A DNA stretch of 64,000 bases from Bradyrhizobium arachidis (GCF_024758505.1 NZ_CP077970.1:7378001-7442000); one strand, 5' to 3'. Positions 16,927-26,218 are shown, counted from the first letter of the stretch. Notes: a model not told the origin generated them from the letters alone. Program-made: numbers and translations.

Positions 16927-18879
16927 GCCAGGCGCCTGCGTCGAGAGCGCCTTGCGCAACAGCCTTGCGAGCTCCGCCTTGCGATAGGGCTTTTCCAGGA
17001 TCAGGGCTCCCTCCTGGACATGACCGTTTGCCGCCAGGGTTTCGACGGCATAGCCGGACGTCAGCAGCACGCGCAGTCCCGGCCTCCTCTTGCGCGCGAT
17101 ATCTGCAAGCTCCCAGCCATTGACGCCTCCAGGCATCACGATGTCCGTAAACAAGAGATCGACCTGAGACGTCGATGCCAGCTTCTGCAAGGCCTCCTTG
17201 CCATCGACCGCCGCGATGACCTTGTATCCCAGCGCCCCCAGGCTCATGACCGCATAGGAACGGACGAAAGGATCATCTTCCACGATCAGCACCGTTTCGG
17301 AGCCGCTCGGAGCCACCTGCGCTTCAGCCGGTCGCGCGAGGTCCCGCGTCTTCGCCACCACCGCCGGCAGATAGATCCTCACCGTCGTTCCAAGACGCGG
17401 CTCGCTGTAAATCGTGACGTGACCGTTGGACTGCTTGGCGAAGCCGTAGACCATGCTCAGCCCGAGTCCAGAGCCCTTGCCGACCTCCTTGGTGGTGAAG
17501 AAGGGCTCGAATGCGCGTTCCAGCACGCGCTTGGGCATGCCCACCCCATTGTCGGTCACTGCGATCACGACATATTCGCCCGGCCTGACGTCCGGATGCC
17601 CGTTGTGATCGCCGGCGTCGAGCGATGCATTCGCCGTGTTGATGCTGAGCCGACCGCCGAACGCCATGGCATCCTGGGCATTGAGGGCGAGGTTGAGAAT
17701 CGCCGCTTCAAGCTGGACCGGATCGGCGAAGGCCCGCCGCAGCGCGGGATCGAGATGCGTGGTAATCTCGATGTCTTCGCGCAATGTCCGCCGCAGCAGC
17801 TTGTGTATCGAATCCAGAAGATGGTTGCATTCGGTCTCGACCGGCCGCAGCAGCTGCTTGCGACTGAAGGCGAGCAGACGCTGAGTCAACTCGGCGCCCC
17901 GTTCACCCGCACTGCAGATGTCCTCGGCGAGCCGCTTCAGATCCGCGCGCGGGGCGAGCTGCTCGCTGAGGTGCTCCGCATTGCCGACGATGACCGTGAG
18001 AAGATTGTTGAAATCGTGGGCGATGCCGCCGGAGAGCTGTCCGACGGCCTCCATCTTCTGGGCCTGGATGAGTTGCGCCTCGGTGCGCTTGCGTTCGCTG
18101 AGGTCGTGGATCATGCCCACGAAGATCGACGCGCCGTCCTGCTTGGCCTCGCCGACCGACAGGTCCATGGGGAACGTGGTACCGTCCTTGCGCTGACCGA
18201 CCACCTCTCGGCCGATACCGATGATCTTCTTCTCGTCGGTTTCCAGGAAGTTGCGGACGTAGCCGTCGTGCCCGGACCGGTAGGGCTCCGGCATCAGGAT
18301 GCGGACGTTTTGACCAACGACCTCTTCGGCCCGGTACTGAAATAGCCTCTCGCAGGCCGGATTGAACTTCTGGATGATGCCGCTGGAATCGATCAGGATC
18401 ACGCCGTCGACGGCGGTGTCGATCACCGCGCGCAGCCGGGCCGCACTTTCACGCAGCACCCGCTCGACCCGCTCGCGCTCCGTGAGATCGTGAACGATTC
18501 CGACGAAGATCGAGCGTCCATCGGCCTGCCTCGTTTCACCGACCGAAAGATGCATGAGGAAGGTCGAGCCGTCCTTGCGCTGGCCGAGTACCTCGCGCCC
18601 GATCCCGATGATCTTGCGATCCCCGGTCGCGTGATAGTTCTGGAGGTAGCCATCATGTGCGTCGCGATAGGCCGTCGGCATCAACTGCTTGACGTTCTGG
18701 CCGATGATTTCCGCGGCGGAAAAGCCAAACAGCGTTTCGCAGGCCGGATTGAACATCAGAATGCGGCCGTCCGCATCGATCAGGATGACCCCGTCGACGG
18801 CGGTGTCGACCACGGCGCGGAGCCAGTCAGCGTTCAAATTGGCAGGTTCTCGCAATGCAAAATCTCCGCCGCCGGGCAC
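16924..18879 (-). CDS. Soluble hybrid histidine kinase with two FixL-like PAS domains and a receiver
   Basis: Cytoplasmic signalling protein of 651 residues with no membrane segment. PAS1 spans about residues 20-135 and PAS2 about 145-262, followed by a HisKA dimerisation domain with His288 in GGIAHDFNN. The HATPase domain has N400, the G-box DNGVGM and [12 protein letters not shown]-terminal receiver has phosphoacceptor Asp579 in FTDIVMPG. Both PAS domains resemble FixL: the position of the haem-ligating His is kept (His75 and His204, each in HDGY), and an Arg exactly 20 residues later (Arg95 and Arg224, each in IIGIGR) matches the distal oxygen-sensing Arg of FixL. Double oxygen sensing is inferred, not shown. 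The output may feed a separate response regulator by phosphorelay; none is adjacent. Confidence 0.93.
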   Translation of the reverse strand: MPGGGDFALREPANLNADWLRAVVDTAVDGVILIDADGRILMFNPACETLFGFSAAEIIGQNVKQLMPTAYRDAHDGYLQNYHATGDRKIIGIGREVLGQRKDGSTFLMHLSVGETRQADGRSIFVGIVHDLTERERVERVLRESAARLRAVIDTAVDGVILIDSSGIIQKFNPACERLFQYRAEEVVGQNVRILMPEPYRSGHDGYVRNFLETDEKKIIGIGREVVGQRKDGTTFPMDLSVGEAKQDGASIFVGMIHDLSERKRTEAQLIQAQKMEAVGQLSGGIAHDFNNLLTVIVGNAEHLSEQLAPRADLKRLAEDICSAGERGAELTQRLLAFSRKQLLRPVETECNHLLDSIHKLLRRTLREDIEITTHLDPALRRAFADPVQLEAAILNLALNAQDAMAFGGRLSINTANASLDAGDHNGHPDVRPGEYVVIAVTDNGVGMPKRVLERAFEPFFTTKEVGKGSGLGLSMVYGFAKQSNGHVTIYSEPRLGTTVRIYLPAVVAKTRDLARPAEAQVAPSGSETVLIVEDDPFVRSYAVMSLGALGYKVIAAVDGKEALQKLASTSQVDLLFTDIVMPGGVNGWELADIARKRRPGLRVLLTSGYAVETLAANGHVQEGALILEKPYRKAELARLLRKALSTQAPG

Positions 18880-18978
18880 CGCAACAAATTCCGGCAGCGA
18901 GCGTCAGTCCACACACATCGATTGATTCCAGCAAGCAAAACTAGAGCTTTTTCAGGACATATGCCCAATAGCGTGCAT

Positions 18979-20355
18979 TCAGATCCAGCTCTGAAGAATC
19001 ATCAGCCGGTTGAAATTCTGCATCGAGGTGCCGACGAAGGCGGCCGAGATCGGCAGCATGATCGCAAAGCCGATCGCCGCGATGCCGACGTAAGCCCACA
19101 ACAGCCACGCTGGAAGCTTGCCTCGCCGCAAGACATAGACCAGCGCGAGTGACGCGGCGGTCGCGGCCGGCAGATAATAATAGATGAAGCCGAGCGTGCG
19201 CGGCAGCAGCGCCCAGGCAAGATAAGGCCCGAGATAAAACGCCAGGATCAGGAACGCATCCCAGCGCCGCGCAACGATCACGTCGCGCGCGACGACGGCG
19301 AGCGCGACGAGCGCCGGCCACAGCACCAGCGGATTGCCGAGAAAGACGATCGCGGCGATGCGATCCTCTGCCGTCTTGTCGAACAGGAACCACACCGGAC
19401 GCAAGAGCCAGGGCCAGGACGGCCACGAGCTCTGATAGGTGTGGCCAGCAATCGCCGTCGTCGTGTTGTCGGCAAAGATCCGCCGCTGCGCCTCGATCAG
19501 TTCGACCGGCGACAGCCCATGGAGCGGAACGAAGGTCGCGAGATAGGTGAGCGCCGGCAAGGCCACGAAGCAGAGCGCAAAATGCTGCACCCTGAAATCG
19601 GGCCAGAGATCGGGACGGTACCAGTCGACCGGCTTGGCGTCGACGAACGCCGCACGCCAGGATTGCAGCAACCGCACCGCCGCGACGATCGCGATGCAGG
19701 TGGCAAGCGGAAATAGCCCGCTCCATTTGCACGCCGCGGCAAGTCCGAACAGGCCGCCCGCGAGCGCGAACAACAGATGCGGCTTCTGCTTGCGAAAACC
19801 GTGCATGAAGGCCGCGGTGGCGAGCAGGCCGAAGGCCAGTGCAAAGATATCGAGCATCGCGATCCGCGACTGCACGAATACCATCTGATTGCAAAACGCG
19901 ATCAGCGCCGCCGCGATCGCGGTTCCTTGCGCGGAGAACAGCGCGAGACCGCAGAGATAGACCGCCACGATCGCAAGCGCGCCGAACAGCGTCGCGGGAT
20001 AGCGCCAGCCCAGCGCATTGTCGCCGAACGTCGCGATCGACGCTGCGATCAGCTCCTTGGCGAGCGGCGGATGCATCGGATTGAGCATGGGATTCGGCAG
20101 CACCGGCTCCAGCATCTGCCGCGCTGCTGGCACATAGTGCACCTCGTCGAAGACGAACTTCTCCGGCGTGGTGACGCCGATCAGCAGCACGAGATGCGCG
20201 ATCAGGAATATCGCGACAGCAAACACTGCGCTCCGCGACAGGTCAGGACCAGAAGCCAATTCACGCGAGATTTGTGGGGATATTTTGCGTGGCAAATTAG
20301 CGTCACCGCGGATAAAAAATTCTTGGCGTTCTGCATTGAACGCATTCTGCCGCAA
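18979..20355 (-). CDS. PMT-family (GT39-like) membrane glycosyltransferase
   Basis: Integral membrane protein of 458 residues with about ten hydrophobic segments, related to dolichyl-phosphate-mannose-protein mannosyltransferases. The first periplasmic loop carries the catalytic-type acidic motif FDEVHYVPAA and NPMHPPLAKELIA, both typical of this superfamily. Such bacterial enzymes transfer a sugar from a polyprenyl-phosphate donor to protein, lipid A or glycan on the periplasmic side; the acceptor cannot be told. The N-terminal 35 residues before the first membrane segment may be partly untranslated, since a later start is possible. It is divergent from the FecR-like gene. Confidence 0.85.
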   Translation of the reverse strand: MRQNAFNAERQEFFIRGDANLPRKISPQISRELASGPDLSRSAVFAVAIFLIAHLVLLIGVTTPEKFVFDEVHYVPAARQMLEPVLPNPMLNPMHPPLAKELIAASIATFGDNALGWRYPATLFGALAIVAVYLCGLALFSAQGTAIAAALIAFCNQMVFVQSRIAMLDIFALAFGLLATAAFMHGFRKQKPHLLFALAGGLFGLAAACKWSGLFPLATCIAIVAAVRLLQSWRAAFVDAKPVDWYRPDLWPDFRVQHFALCFVALPALTYLATFVPLHGLSPVELIEAQRRIFADNTTTAIAGHTYQSSWPSWPWLLRPVWFLFDKTAEDRIAAIVFLGNPLVLWPALVALAVVARDVIVARRWDAFLILAFYLGPYLAWALLPRTLGFIYYYLPAATAASLALVYVLRRGKLPAWLLWAYVGIAAIGFAIMLPISAAFVGTSMQNFNRLMILQSWI

Positions 20356-20459
20356 CTGTCACTAAGCATAACGCTCGTGCGGCGATGCTTGTGATAATTT
20401 TACAACATCGCAATCGCGTGTAATCCGGTACGATACGGGACACATCGATCGGTTATGAA

Positions 20460-21164
20460 ATGAATCTGCGCCTCTCCGTCTTTCTCCCTGCATCGTTATT
20501 CGCTGTCGTCTGCGCGACGCCGCTCGCGCAGGCGCAAACGCGCGTCGGCGAAGCCGTGGTCGTCCAGAACGAAGTCGTGCGCGTTGCCGCCAGCACCACG
20601 CAGATCAATGTCGGCGACAGCATGCTGCGCGACGAGACCGTACGCACCGGCGCCGACGGCGCAGCGCGCTTCGTCATGGCCGACAGCACCAATCTCTCGC
20701 TCGGGCCGAGCGCAACGCTGAAACTCGACCGCACCGTCTTCAACGACGAGCACAGCTATCGCGACGTCGCGATCCGCATGACATCAGGTGCATTCCGCTT
20801 CGTCACCGGGCATTCGGAGAAGGCCGCCTACAAGATCACGACGCCGCTCGCCACGATCGGCGTGCGCGGCACCACGCTCGACATCCTGGCGCAGCGCGGC
20901 CGCTCCGTCGTGGTGCTGCAGGACGGCGCCGCCACGGTCTGCACGCTCAGCTTCCAGTGCATCCAGCTCACCCAGCCCGGCGATACCGCCGTCATCACCT
21001 CGGCCGGCGGTAAGGTCACCATCACCAAGACCAGCACCCCGCCGTGGACGTTTGCCGCGACCTGCAGTGCGTCGCCGGGCCTGTGCTCGGTCAATCAATA
21101 TGCCGACGCCTCGCCCACCGTCACGCCCGCCGTGCATGACGACGGCATGCTGTGCGGGCGCTGA
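20460..21164 (+). CDS. FecR domain-containing secreted protein
   Basis: Protein of 234 residues with a Sec signal peptide (LFAVVCATPLAQAQ) and a FecR/SiaG-like beta-rich domain. ETVRTGADGAARFVMADSTN, LGPSATLKLDRTVF and ITTPLATIGVRGTT follow the pattern of stand-alone periplasmic FecR-domain proteins. Four Cys lie in the C-terminal third. It ends two bases before an outer-membrane barrel gene, so the pair is almost certainly co-transcribed and the proteins probably work together at the envelope. No sigma factor or TonB receptor is nearby, so this is not a classical FecIRA system. Confidence 0.85.
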   Translation: MNLRLSVFLPASLFAVVCATPLAQAQTRVGEAVVVQNEVVRVAASTTQINVGDSMLRDETVRTGADGAARFVMADSTNLSLGPSATLKLDRTVFNDEHSYRDVAIRMTSGAFRFVTGHSEKAAYKITTPLATIGVRGTTLDILAQRGRSVVVLQDGAATVCTLSFQCIQLTQPGDTAVITSAGGKVTITKTSTPPWTFAATCSASPGLCSVNQYADASPTVTPAVHDDGMLCGR

Positions 21165-21166
21165 CC

Positions 21167-22288
21167 ATGGCAAATCTCCGCCGTACCCTCCTCACCGTCA
21201 CGCTGAGCGCGGTGACTATGCTGGCGCTGGTCGCGGCGGACATGCGTCCCGTGGCAGCGCAGTCGCCGTCACCAACGCCGACATCCACGCCGACGTCCAC
21301 GCCGTCACCGACGCCGACGCCAACCCCGTCGCCGTCGCCGAGCCCGGCCCCCTCGCCGGCGCCGAACCCGAACCCTAATCCGGTGAACCCGACGGGGGCG
21401 GATTCCAGCGGCGGCTCGATCGGCGATCTCGCCAATCAGCGCTTCAACCAGATGATCACCAACCGCGTGCTCGGTAACGTCCTTCTCGGCGTCAACGAGC
21501 AGATCAATTGCAGCGACTGCATCAGCGCCTTCGGTTCGGCGGGCTCGTTCTCGGCCGGCGTCCATGGCCGCAAGGAGCTCACCAATAATCTGTCGCTGCT
21601 GGCCGGCATCGCCTACACGCACTACAACGAGGGCGGCTACAAGATAACCAGCGCGCCGATCGGCGCCTTTGCGCTGCGCTATGATTTCACCGACTGGGGG
21701 TCGTCACGACCGTTCTTCGACGTCGGCACCATCCTCACCCCCTGGGAGAAGGCGCGCTACACCCGCACCTACAACACGAGCCTCGGGCCGGTGAGCGTCA
21801 CGAGCTCGACCAACGCCTCGAACTACGCGGTCTACGGCCGCGCCGGCTGGATGAGCCGGGTGTCGCCGCGCGACGAGGTCGCGGCCTCCGTCGAGTTCTG
21901 GCAGTTGTGGCAGCGCGTCTCCGGCTACACCGATGCGGCGACGGCGTTCAATCCGTTCGACGCCACGATTGCGACCGGTACCGACCGCACCAGCCTGGTC
22001 AAGATCGGCGGCCAGTGGACGCATCTCTACGGCAGCAATGTCGAGGCCAACATCAATGGCGGCTGGGTGCAGTCGTTCGGCACCCACACCGGCATCGTCG
22101 CGACCGTCACCGGCAACGGCACCGTGGTGCCGACCATCGGCAATCAGGGCTGGTTCGAGTATGGCGGTCGCCTCGGCTTCCGCGTGCAGAAGGGTTGGAT
22201 CGTCGACCTCTTCGCCAACGGCACGCTCGGCCCGCAGCCCGTCGGCAACACCATTCATGGCGGCGTGGGGCTGCGGATCAACTACTAG
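21167..22288 (+). CDS. Outer-membrane beta-barrel protein with Pro/Thr/Ser-rich linker
   Basis: Protein of 373 residues. A signal peptide (LSAVTMLALVAADMRPVAAQ) is followed by a low-complexity linker of about 45 residues made of SP, TP and NP repeats. The rest, from about residue 85, alternates polar and hydrophobic residues with many aromatic strand ends (AGIAYTHYNEGGYKI, FALRYDFTDWG, GGRLGFRV) and ends GGVGLRINY, as expected for a porin or autotransporter-type barrel anchored by a terminal aromatic. A CSDC motif precedes the barrel. The linker could cross peptidoglycan or display the partner. It is transcribed with the FecR-like gene; the ATG is 2 bases after that stop. Confidence 0.8.
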   Translation: MANLRRTLLTVTLSAVTMLALVAADMRPVAAQSPSPTPTSTPTSTPSPTPTPTPSPSPSPAPSPAPNPNPNPVNPTGADSSGGSIGDLANQRFNQMITNRVLGNVLLGVNEQINCSDCISAFGSAGSFSAGVHGRKELTNNLSLLAGIAYTHYNEGGYKITSAPIGAFALRYDFTDWGSSRPFFDVGTILTPWEKARYTRTYNTSLGPVSVTSSTNASNYAVYGRAGWMSRVSPRDEVAASVEFWQLWQRVSGYTDAATAFNPFDATIATGTDRTSLVKIGGQWTHLYGSNVEANINGGWVQSFGTHTGIVATVTGNGTVVPTIGNQGWFEYGGRLGFRVQKGWIVDLFANGTLGPQPVGNTIHGGVGLRINY

Positions 22289-22302
22289 AGCTGGCTCGAT
22301 GC

Positions 22303-22394
22303 CGTAGGGTGGGCAAAGCGAAGCGTGCCCACCAACCAACAGCGCGATACGTGAAGGGTGGGCACGGCGCTCACGCGCCTTTGCCCACCCTACG
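22303..22394. repeat. Inverted repeat, GTAGGGTGGG family
   Basis: Perfect 16-base arms CGTAGGGTGGGCAAAG (22303-22318 and complement at 22379-22394), with an inner GTGCCCACC / GGGTGGGCAC pairing. It sits between the convergent barrel and VOC genes and probably serves as a bidirectional terminator. Confidence 0.85.
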
Positions 22395-22406
22395 ATCTGG
22401 CTTCGA

Positions 22407-22835
22407 TCAGGCGTTCGCCATTTCGGGTTGCGCAGGGACGGCCGCCATGTCCACCCACGTCACACCCCACATATGGCCGTCCGGGTCCTCGAAGCTGCGG
22501 CCGTACATGAAGTCGAATTCGTCCTTCGGGCTCGGATCGGCCGCACCGCCCGCGGCCTCGGCCTTGCCGACGATATCGTCGACCTCTTTGCGGCTGTCCG
22601 CGGACAGGCAGAGCAGCACCTGGCTCCCGGTCCTCGCGTCCACAATCGGCCGCGGCGTGAACTGGCGGAATTTGTCGTGGGTCGTCAGCATGGCGAAGAT
22701 GGTCTCGGAAATGACCATGCAGCTCGTCGTGTCGTCGGAAAATTGCGGGTTCCTGGCCGCACCGATCGCCTCGTAAAAGGCGGTGGCGCGCTTGAGGTCA
22801 GTCACCGGCAGGCTGACGAAGATCATCTTGGGCAT
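22407..22835 (-). CDS. VOC family (glyoxalase/bleomycin resistance-like) protein
   Basis: Protein of 142 residues. The beta-alpha-beta-beta-beta fold is indicated by MIFVSLPVTDLKRATAFYEA at the N-terminus and SFEDPDGHMWGVTWVD near the C-terminus, with a metal-type Glu/His pattern. It resembles the VOC subfamily often annotated as lactoylglutathione lyase-like; its substrate is unknown. The ATG at 22835 (MPKMIFVS) has AGGAGCC upstream and is preferred over an upstream ATG at 22886. Confidence 0.85.
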   Translation of the reverse strand: MPKMIFVSLPVTDLKRATAFYEAIGAARNPQFSDDTTSCMVISETIFAMLTTHDKFRQFTPRPIVDARTGSQVLLCLSADSRKEVDDIVGKAEAAGGAADPSPKDEFDFMYGRSFEDPDGHMWGVTWVDMAAVPAQPEMANA

Positions 22836-22953
22836 CGGAGGCTCCTTGGGCGGGTTCTGCCCAAGGACGGTCGGCCCGGCGACCACCCGACATTGCTTTC
22901 CGAATTATTTCGCGCAGGGTCCCGCGAGGTTCTGTCGCAGGCTTGCGCCAAAC

Positions 22954-23466
22954 CTACTTCTTCTCGTTCGGATCCCGGTGCACGGGATCGATCCAGAGCA
23001 CGGTCTCCGGCTTCTCGACCGGCTCGATGTCGAGATTGATCGCGACCGCCTCGCCGTCGCTGCGCACCAATACGCACTCCAGCACTTCATCGGGGCTGGC
23101 ATTGATCTCCTGATGCGGCACGTAGGGCGGCACGAAGATGAAATCGCCGGGGCCGGCTTCCGCAGTGAATTGCAGGCTCTCGCCCCAGCGCATCCGCGCC
23201 TTGCCCTTCACGACGTAGATCACGCTTTCGAGATGGCCGTGATGATGCGCGCCGGTCTTCGCGTCCGGCCTGATATGCACCGTACCGGCCCACAATTTCT
23301 GCGCGCCGACACGCGCAAAGTTGATCGCGGCCGCGCGGTCCATGCCAGGCGTCGATGGCACGTTCGTGTCGAGCTGATTGCCGGGAATAACGCGCACGCC
23401 GTCATGCTTCCAGCGATCGTCGTGATCGTGGGCATGATCGGAATGCGTGTGGTCGTGGCCGCTCAT
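22954..23466 (-). CDS. Cupin domain protein with His-rich N-terminus
   Basis: Protein of 170 residues. The first 17 residues are dominated by His and Asp (HDHTHSDHAHDHDD), a likely metal-binding tail. The cupin motif 1 GAHHHGHLESVIYVVKGKAR and motif 2 GDFIFVPPYVPHQE give the usual metal-ligand His/Glu set. Function within the cupins cannot be assigned; small single-domain cupins of this type may be dioxygenases or isomerases. The start at 23466 puts the His-rich tail at the N-terminus. It stands alone, separated by 118 bases from the VOC gene. Confidence 0.85.
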   Translation of the reverse strand: MSGHDHTHSDHAHDHDDRWKHDGVRVIPGNQLDTNVPSTPGMDRAAAINFARVGAQKLWAGTVHIRPDAKTGAHHHGHLESVIYVVKGKARMRWGESLQFTAEAGPGDFIFVPPYVPHQEINASPDEVLECVLVRSDGEAVAINLDIEPVEKPETVLWIDPVHRDPNEKK

Positions 23467-23593
23467 GTGACTTGCTTTCTGTTGGTTCCTTGCGCGGCAA
23501 GCTAACCAATGCCGCCACGGCAAGCCACACTAAAATAGGAACTGTCGCAGCAGGGCAGCGTTGTTTTCGCGATAGAACTAGAAGGAGAGTTTC

Positions 23594-23812
23594 ATGGGTA
23601 GCACGACCGACAAGATCAAGGGCGCCGGCAATGAGGCGATCGGCAAGGCCAAGCAGGGCATCGGTGAAGCCACCGGTTCCGACCGCCTGAAGGGCGAAGG
23701 CGTGGTCCAGGAAGTGAAGGGCAAAGGCCAGCAGGCCATGGGCGACGCCAAGGACGCCGCGAAGGAGGCGATCGATCGTGCCGCGAACGCCGCGAAGCGC
23801 GCGACGGAGTAA
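23594..23812 (+). CDS. CsbD family stress protein
   Basis: Short hydrophilic protein of 72 residues rich in Gly, Lys and Ala, with the CsbD pattern TDKIKGAGNEAIGKAKQGIG and EVKGKGQQAMGDAKDAAKE. CsbD-like proteins accumulate under general stress and are thought to be disordered or helical protectants; the molecular role is unknown. AGGAGAG precedes the ATG and a strong terminator follows within 25 bases, so this is a single-gene unit. Confidence 0.9.
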   Translation: MGSTTDKIKGAGNEAIGKAKQGIGEATGSDRLKGEGVVQEVKGKGQQAMGDAKDAAKEAIDRAANAAKRATE

Positions 23813-23834
23813 AGGCGTAGTACATTGAAAGCGA

Positions 23835-23865
23835 AAAGACCGGCCGCAGGGCCGGTCTTTTTGTT
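23835..23865 (+). terminator. Rho-independent terminator after the CsbD gene
   Basis: Perfect ten-base arms AAAGACCGGC (23835-23844) and GCCGGTCTTT (23851-23860) with a six-base loop, running into TTTGTTTG. Confidence 0.92.
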
Positions 23866-23876
23866 TGTCTTCACAG

Positions 23877-23974
23877 TCATTCCGGAGCGATGCGCAGCAT
23901 CGAACTACGGTGCGCAATTGCGCACCTGAGAATCTCGAGATTCCGGGTTCGGCTCTTCGAGCCGCCCCGGAATG
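23877..23974. repeat. Imperfect palindromic repeat, GTCATTCCGG...CCGGAATGAC family
   Basis: Same family as the perfect palindrome at 6144-6227, including the central AATCTCGAGATTCCGGGTTCG, with a diverged left half containing GCGCAATTGCGC. It lies between the CsbD terminator and the convergent FKBP gene. Confidence 0.8.
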
Positions 23975-23986
23975 ACGGCTGCGCCG

Positions 23987-24448
23987 TCACTTCACCGCGA
24001 GCAATTCCACGTCGAACATCAGCGTCGCGTTCGGCGGGATCACGCCGCCGGCGCCGCGCGCGCCGTAGCCGAGCTGCGGCGGAATGATCAGCGTGCGCTT
24101 GCCGCCGACCTTCATCGAGGCAACGCCCTCGTCCCAGCCCGCGATCACGCGGCCCTTGCCGATCGGGAATTCGAACGGCTCGTTGCGATCGACGGACGAG
24201 TCGAATTTCTTGCCCTTCTGGCCGTTCTCGTAGAGCCAGCCGGTGTAGTGCATCACGCAGATCTGGCCGGGCTTTGGCGAGACGCCGGTGCCGACGGTGC
24301 TGTCGATGATCTGCAAGCCTGAAGCTGTGGTCATGGTTTTTCCTGCTGTCTGGGCCGATGCCGTGGAGACATAGTTCGAAACGCCGCCGATCACCGTGAT
24401 CGCCAGCGCCGACATGATTGCGAGAAGTGCGCGCTGAAAACGCTGCAT
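23987..24448 (-). CDS. FKBP-type peptidyl-prolyl cis-trans isomerase, exported
   Basis: Protein of 153 residues that speeds proline isomerisation during folding. The N-terminal hydrophobic segment (LLAIMSALAITVIGGVSNYVSTASA) is a signal peptide, so it acts in the periplasm. The FKBP domain is complete: VMHYTGWLYENGQKGKKFDS, FPIGKGRVIAGWDEGVASM, TLIIPPQLGYGARGAGGVIP and LMFDVELLAV, with the binding-pocket Tyr, Phe, Asp, Trp and Tyr in expected order. It is a single domain, similar in length to minimal FKBPs, and transcribed alone. Confidence 0.93.
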   Translation of the reverse strand: MQRFQRALLAIMSALAITVIGGVSNYVSTASAQTAGKTMTTASGLQIIDSTVGTGVSPKPGQICVMHYTGWLYENGQKGKKFDSSVDRNEPFEFPIGKGRVIAGWDEGVASMKVGGKRTLIIPPQLGYGARGAGGVIPPNATLMFDVELLAVK

Positions 24449-24509
24449 GGAGCACCTTCCGTTTGAGGCGGAGAGGTGTCTAGCGCAACAGGCCTGACGT
24501 GACCAGCCT

Positions 24510-24611
24510 CTAAAGCGCGATGAGATTTTGATGAATCGTCATCGCGCTTTAGCTCTTTGTTTGAGCATGATCTTTTCGGAAAACCGCTTCACACTTTTCC
24601 GGATCATGCTC
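24510..24611. repeat. Composite dispersed repeat (AAGCGC hairpin plus GCATGATC hairpin)
   Basis: The first hairpin has 14-base arms CTAAAGCGCGATGA (24510-24523, 24539-24552). The second has GAGCATGATC arms (24563-24572, 24602-24611) around CGGAAAACCGCTTCACACTTTTCC. The GCATGATC unit recurs at 31127-31175 and 43951-43996, and the AAGCGC hairpin at 44011-44050. Confidence 0.85.
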
Positions 24612-26197
24612 TAGTAACCCAGCGCGCAGCCGTCCTTGCGCGGATCGGAGCCGCCGGTCAGCGTGCCCTTGTCCCAGTCGATCCAGATCGCCTGGGCGCC
24701 GCCGAGCGGACCGACCACGCTGGTGGTCTTGTGGCCGAGCTTCTTCAGGCCCTCGACGATATCGGCCGGCACGCTGTCCTCGAGCTGATACTGGCCCTCG
24801 TAGTGCAGGCCGCGCGGCATATCGATGGCTTCCTGCACGTCCAAGCCGTAGTCGAGCATGTTGGTCAGCACATGCGTCTGGCCGGTCGGCTGGTACTGCC
24901 CGCCCATGACGGCGAACGACATCGTGGAACGGCCGCCCTTGGTGAGCAGGCCCGGCATGATCGTGTGCAGCGGGCGCTTGCCGCCTTCGATGCAATTGGG
25001 ATGGCCCGGCTGGATGCGGAAGCCACCGGCGCGGTTCTGCAGGAGAACGCCGGTCTTGTTCGAGACGATCGCCGAGCCGAAGGAATGCGCGATCGAGTTG
25101 ATGAACGAGCAGACGTTGCGGTCCTTGTCCACCACCGTGATGTAGATCGTCGACGGATTCATCGGCGGTGCCACGTTCGGCAGGTCGAGCATACCGTCCA
25201 TACGGATCTTGCTGATGTACTCGTCGGCAAAGCCCTTTTCGAGCATCTCGGCGACGTTGATCTTCATGTGCTCGGGAGAGGCAACATGCATCTCGCGATT
25301 CATGTAGGCGATGCGCGCAGCTTCCGCCTCGAGATGGAAGCGCTCGACGCTGAGCGGGGCGAACTTGGTGAGGTCGAACCGCGACAGGATGTTGAGCATC
25401 AGCAGTGCGGTGACGCCGGGGCCGTTCGGCGGGCACTGCCAGACGTCATGGCCCTTGTAGCTGGTGCCGATCGGCGTGGTCGTCTCGGTGGTGTGCGCGG
25501 CAAAGTCGTCGAGCGTGTGCAGGCCGCCGATGGAGCGGAGCGTCTCGACGATGTCCTCGGCGATCGCGCCCTTGTAGAAGGCGTCGCGGCCGTCCTTGGC
25601 GATCGCCCGCAGCGTCTTGCCGAGCTCCGGCTGGCGGATGACGTCGCCGGCCTTGGCCGGCTGTCCATGCGGCAGCAGATAGCGCTCGGTGTTGGTGCCC
25701 TTCTTCAGCTTCTCGAACTGGTTCTTCCAGTCGAAGGCGATGCGCGGGGCGACGACGTAGCCTTCTTCGGCCGCCTTGATCGCCGGTTGCAGCAGCCGGT
25801 CGAAGCCGAACTTGCCGTGATCGCGCAAGACGGTTGCAAAGGCGTCGATCACGCCGGGGACCGAGACCGCGTGCGCCGAGGTCAGCGGCACGGAATTGAT
25901 CTTGCGCTCGAGATACCAGTCGGGATTGGCAGCCTTCGGCGCGCGGCCGGAACCGTTATAGGCTGATATCTTGCCCTCGCCGCGCGGTTGGATCAGCGCA
26001 AAGCAGTCGCCGCCGATGCCGGTCGATTGCGGCTCGATCACGCCGAGCAGCAGGCTGCCCGCGACCGCAGCATCCGCCGCCGTGCCGCCTTCGCGCAGCA
26101 CTTCGATGGCCGCCAGCGCGGCTAGCGGATGCGAGGTCGCCACCATCGCGTTCTGGGCGTGGACCGTGGACCGGCCGGGGAAATGGAAACTTCTCAT
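24611..26197 (-). CDS. Gamma-glutamyltransferase family protein (YwrD-like)
   Basis: Ntn-hydrolase family protein of 528 residues that would hydrolyse or transfer gamma-glutamyl groups, with self-cleavage before a Thr nucleophile. The large-subunit start has ATSHPLAALAAIEVLREGGTAADAAVA, and AYNGSGRAPKAA contains the substrate-binding Arg. The nucleophile is predicted in NPSTIYITVVDKD, where the first Thr aligns with the catalytic Thr of classical enzymes and the second Thr of the usual TTH motif is replaced by Ile, as in YwrD-type homologues. The oxyanion GG pair appears as MGGQYQPTGQ. No signal peptide is seen with the start at 26197 (MRSFHFPGRS), so it is probably cytoplasmic. The stop lies in a dispersed repeat. 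Confidence 0.88.
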   Translation of the reverse strand: MRSFHFPGRSTVHAQNAMVATSHPLAALAAIEVLREGGTAADAAVAGSLLLGVIEPQSTGIGGDCFALIQPRGEGKISAYNGSGRAPKAANPDWYLERKINSVPLTSAHAVSVPGVIDAFATVLRDHGKFGFDRLLQPAIKAAEEGYVVAPRIAFDWKNQFEKLKKGTNTERYLLPHGQPAKAGDVIRQPELGKTLRAIAKDGRDAFYKGAIAEDIVETLRSIGGLHTLDDFAAHTTETTTPIGTSYKGHDVWQCPPNGPGVTALLMLNILSRFDLTKFAPLSVERFHLEAEAARIAYMNREMHVASPEHMKINVAEMLEKGFADEYISKIRMDGMLDLPNVAPPMNPSTIYITVVDKDRNVCSFINSIAHSFGSAIVSNKTGVLLQNRAGGFRIQPGHPNCIEGGKRPLHTIMPGLLTKGGRSTMSFAVMGGQYQPTGQTHVLTNMLDYGLDVQEAIDMPRGLHYEGQYQLEDSVPADIVEGLKKLGHKTTSVVGPLGGAQAIWIDWDKGTLTGGSDPRKDGCALGY

Positions 26198-26218
26198 GCC
26201 AATTCTGCTCTCTGCACC

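Noticed and set aside
21260..21385. Short tandem CCGACG/CCGTCGCCG units resembling a repeat array
   Set aside because: They encode the in-frame SP/TP/NP linker of the barrel protein; there are no spacers and no CRISPR structure.
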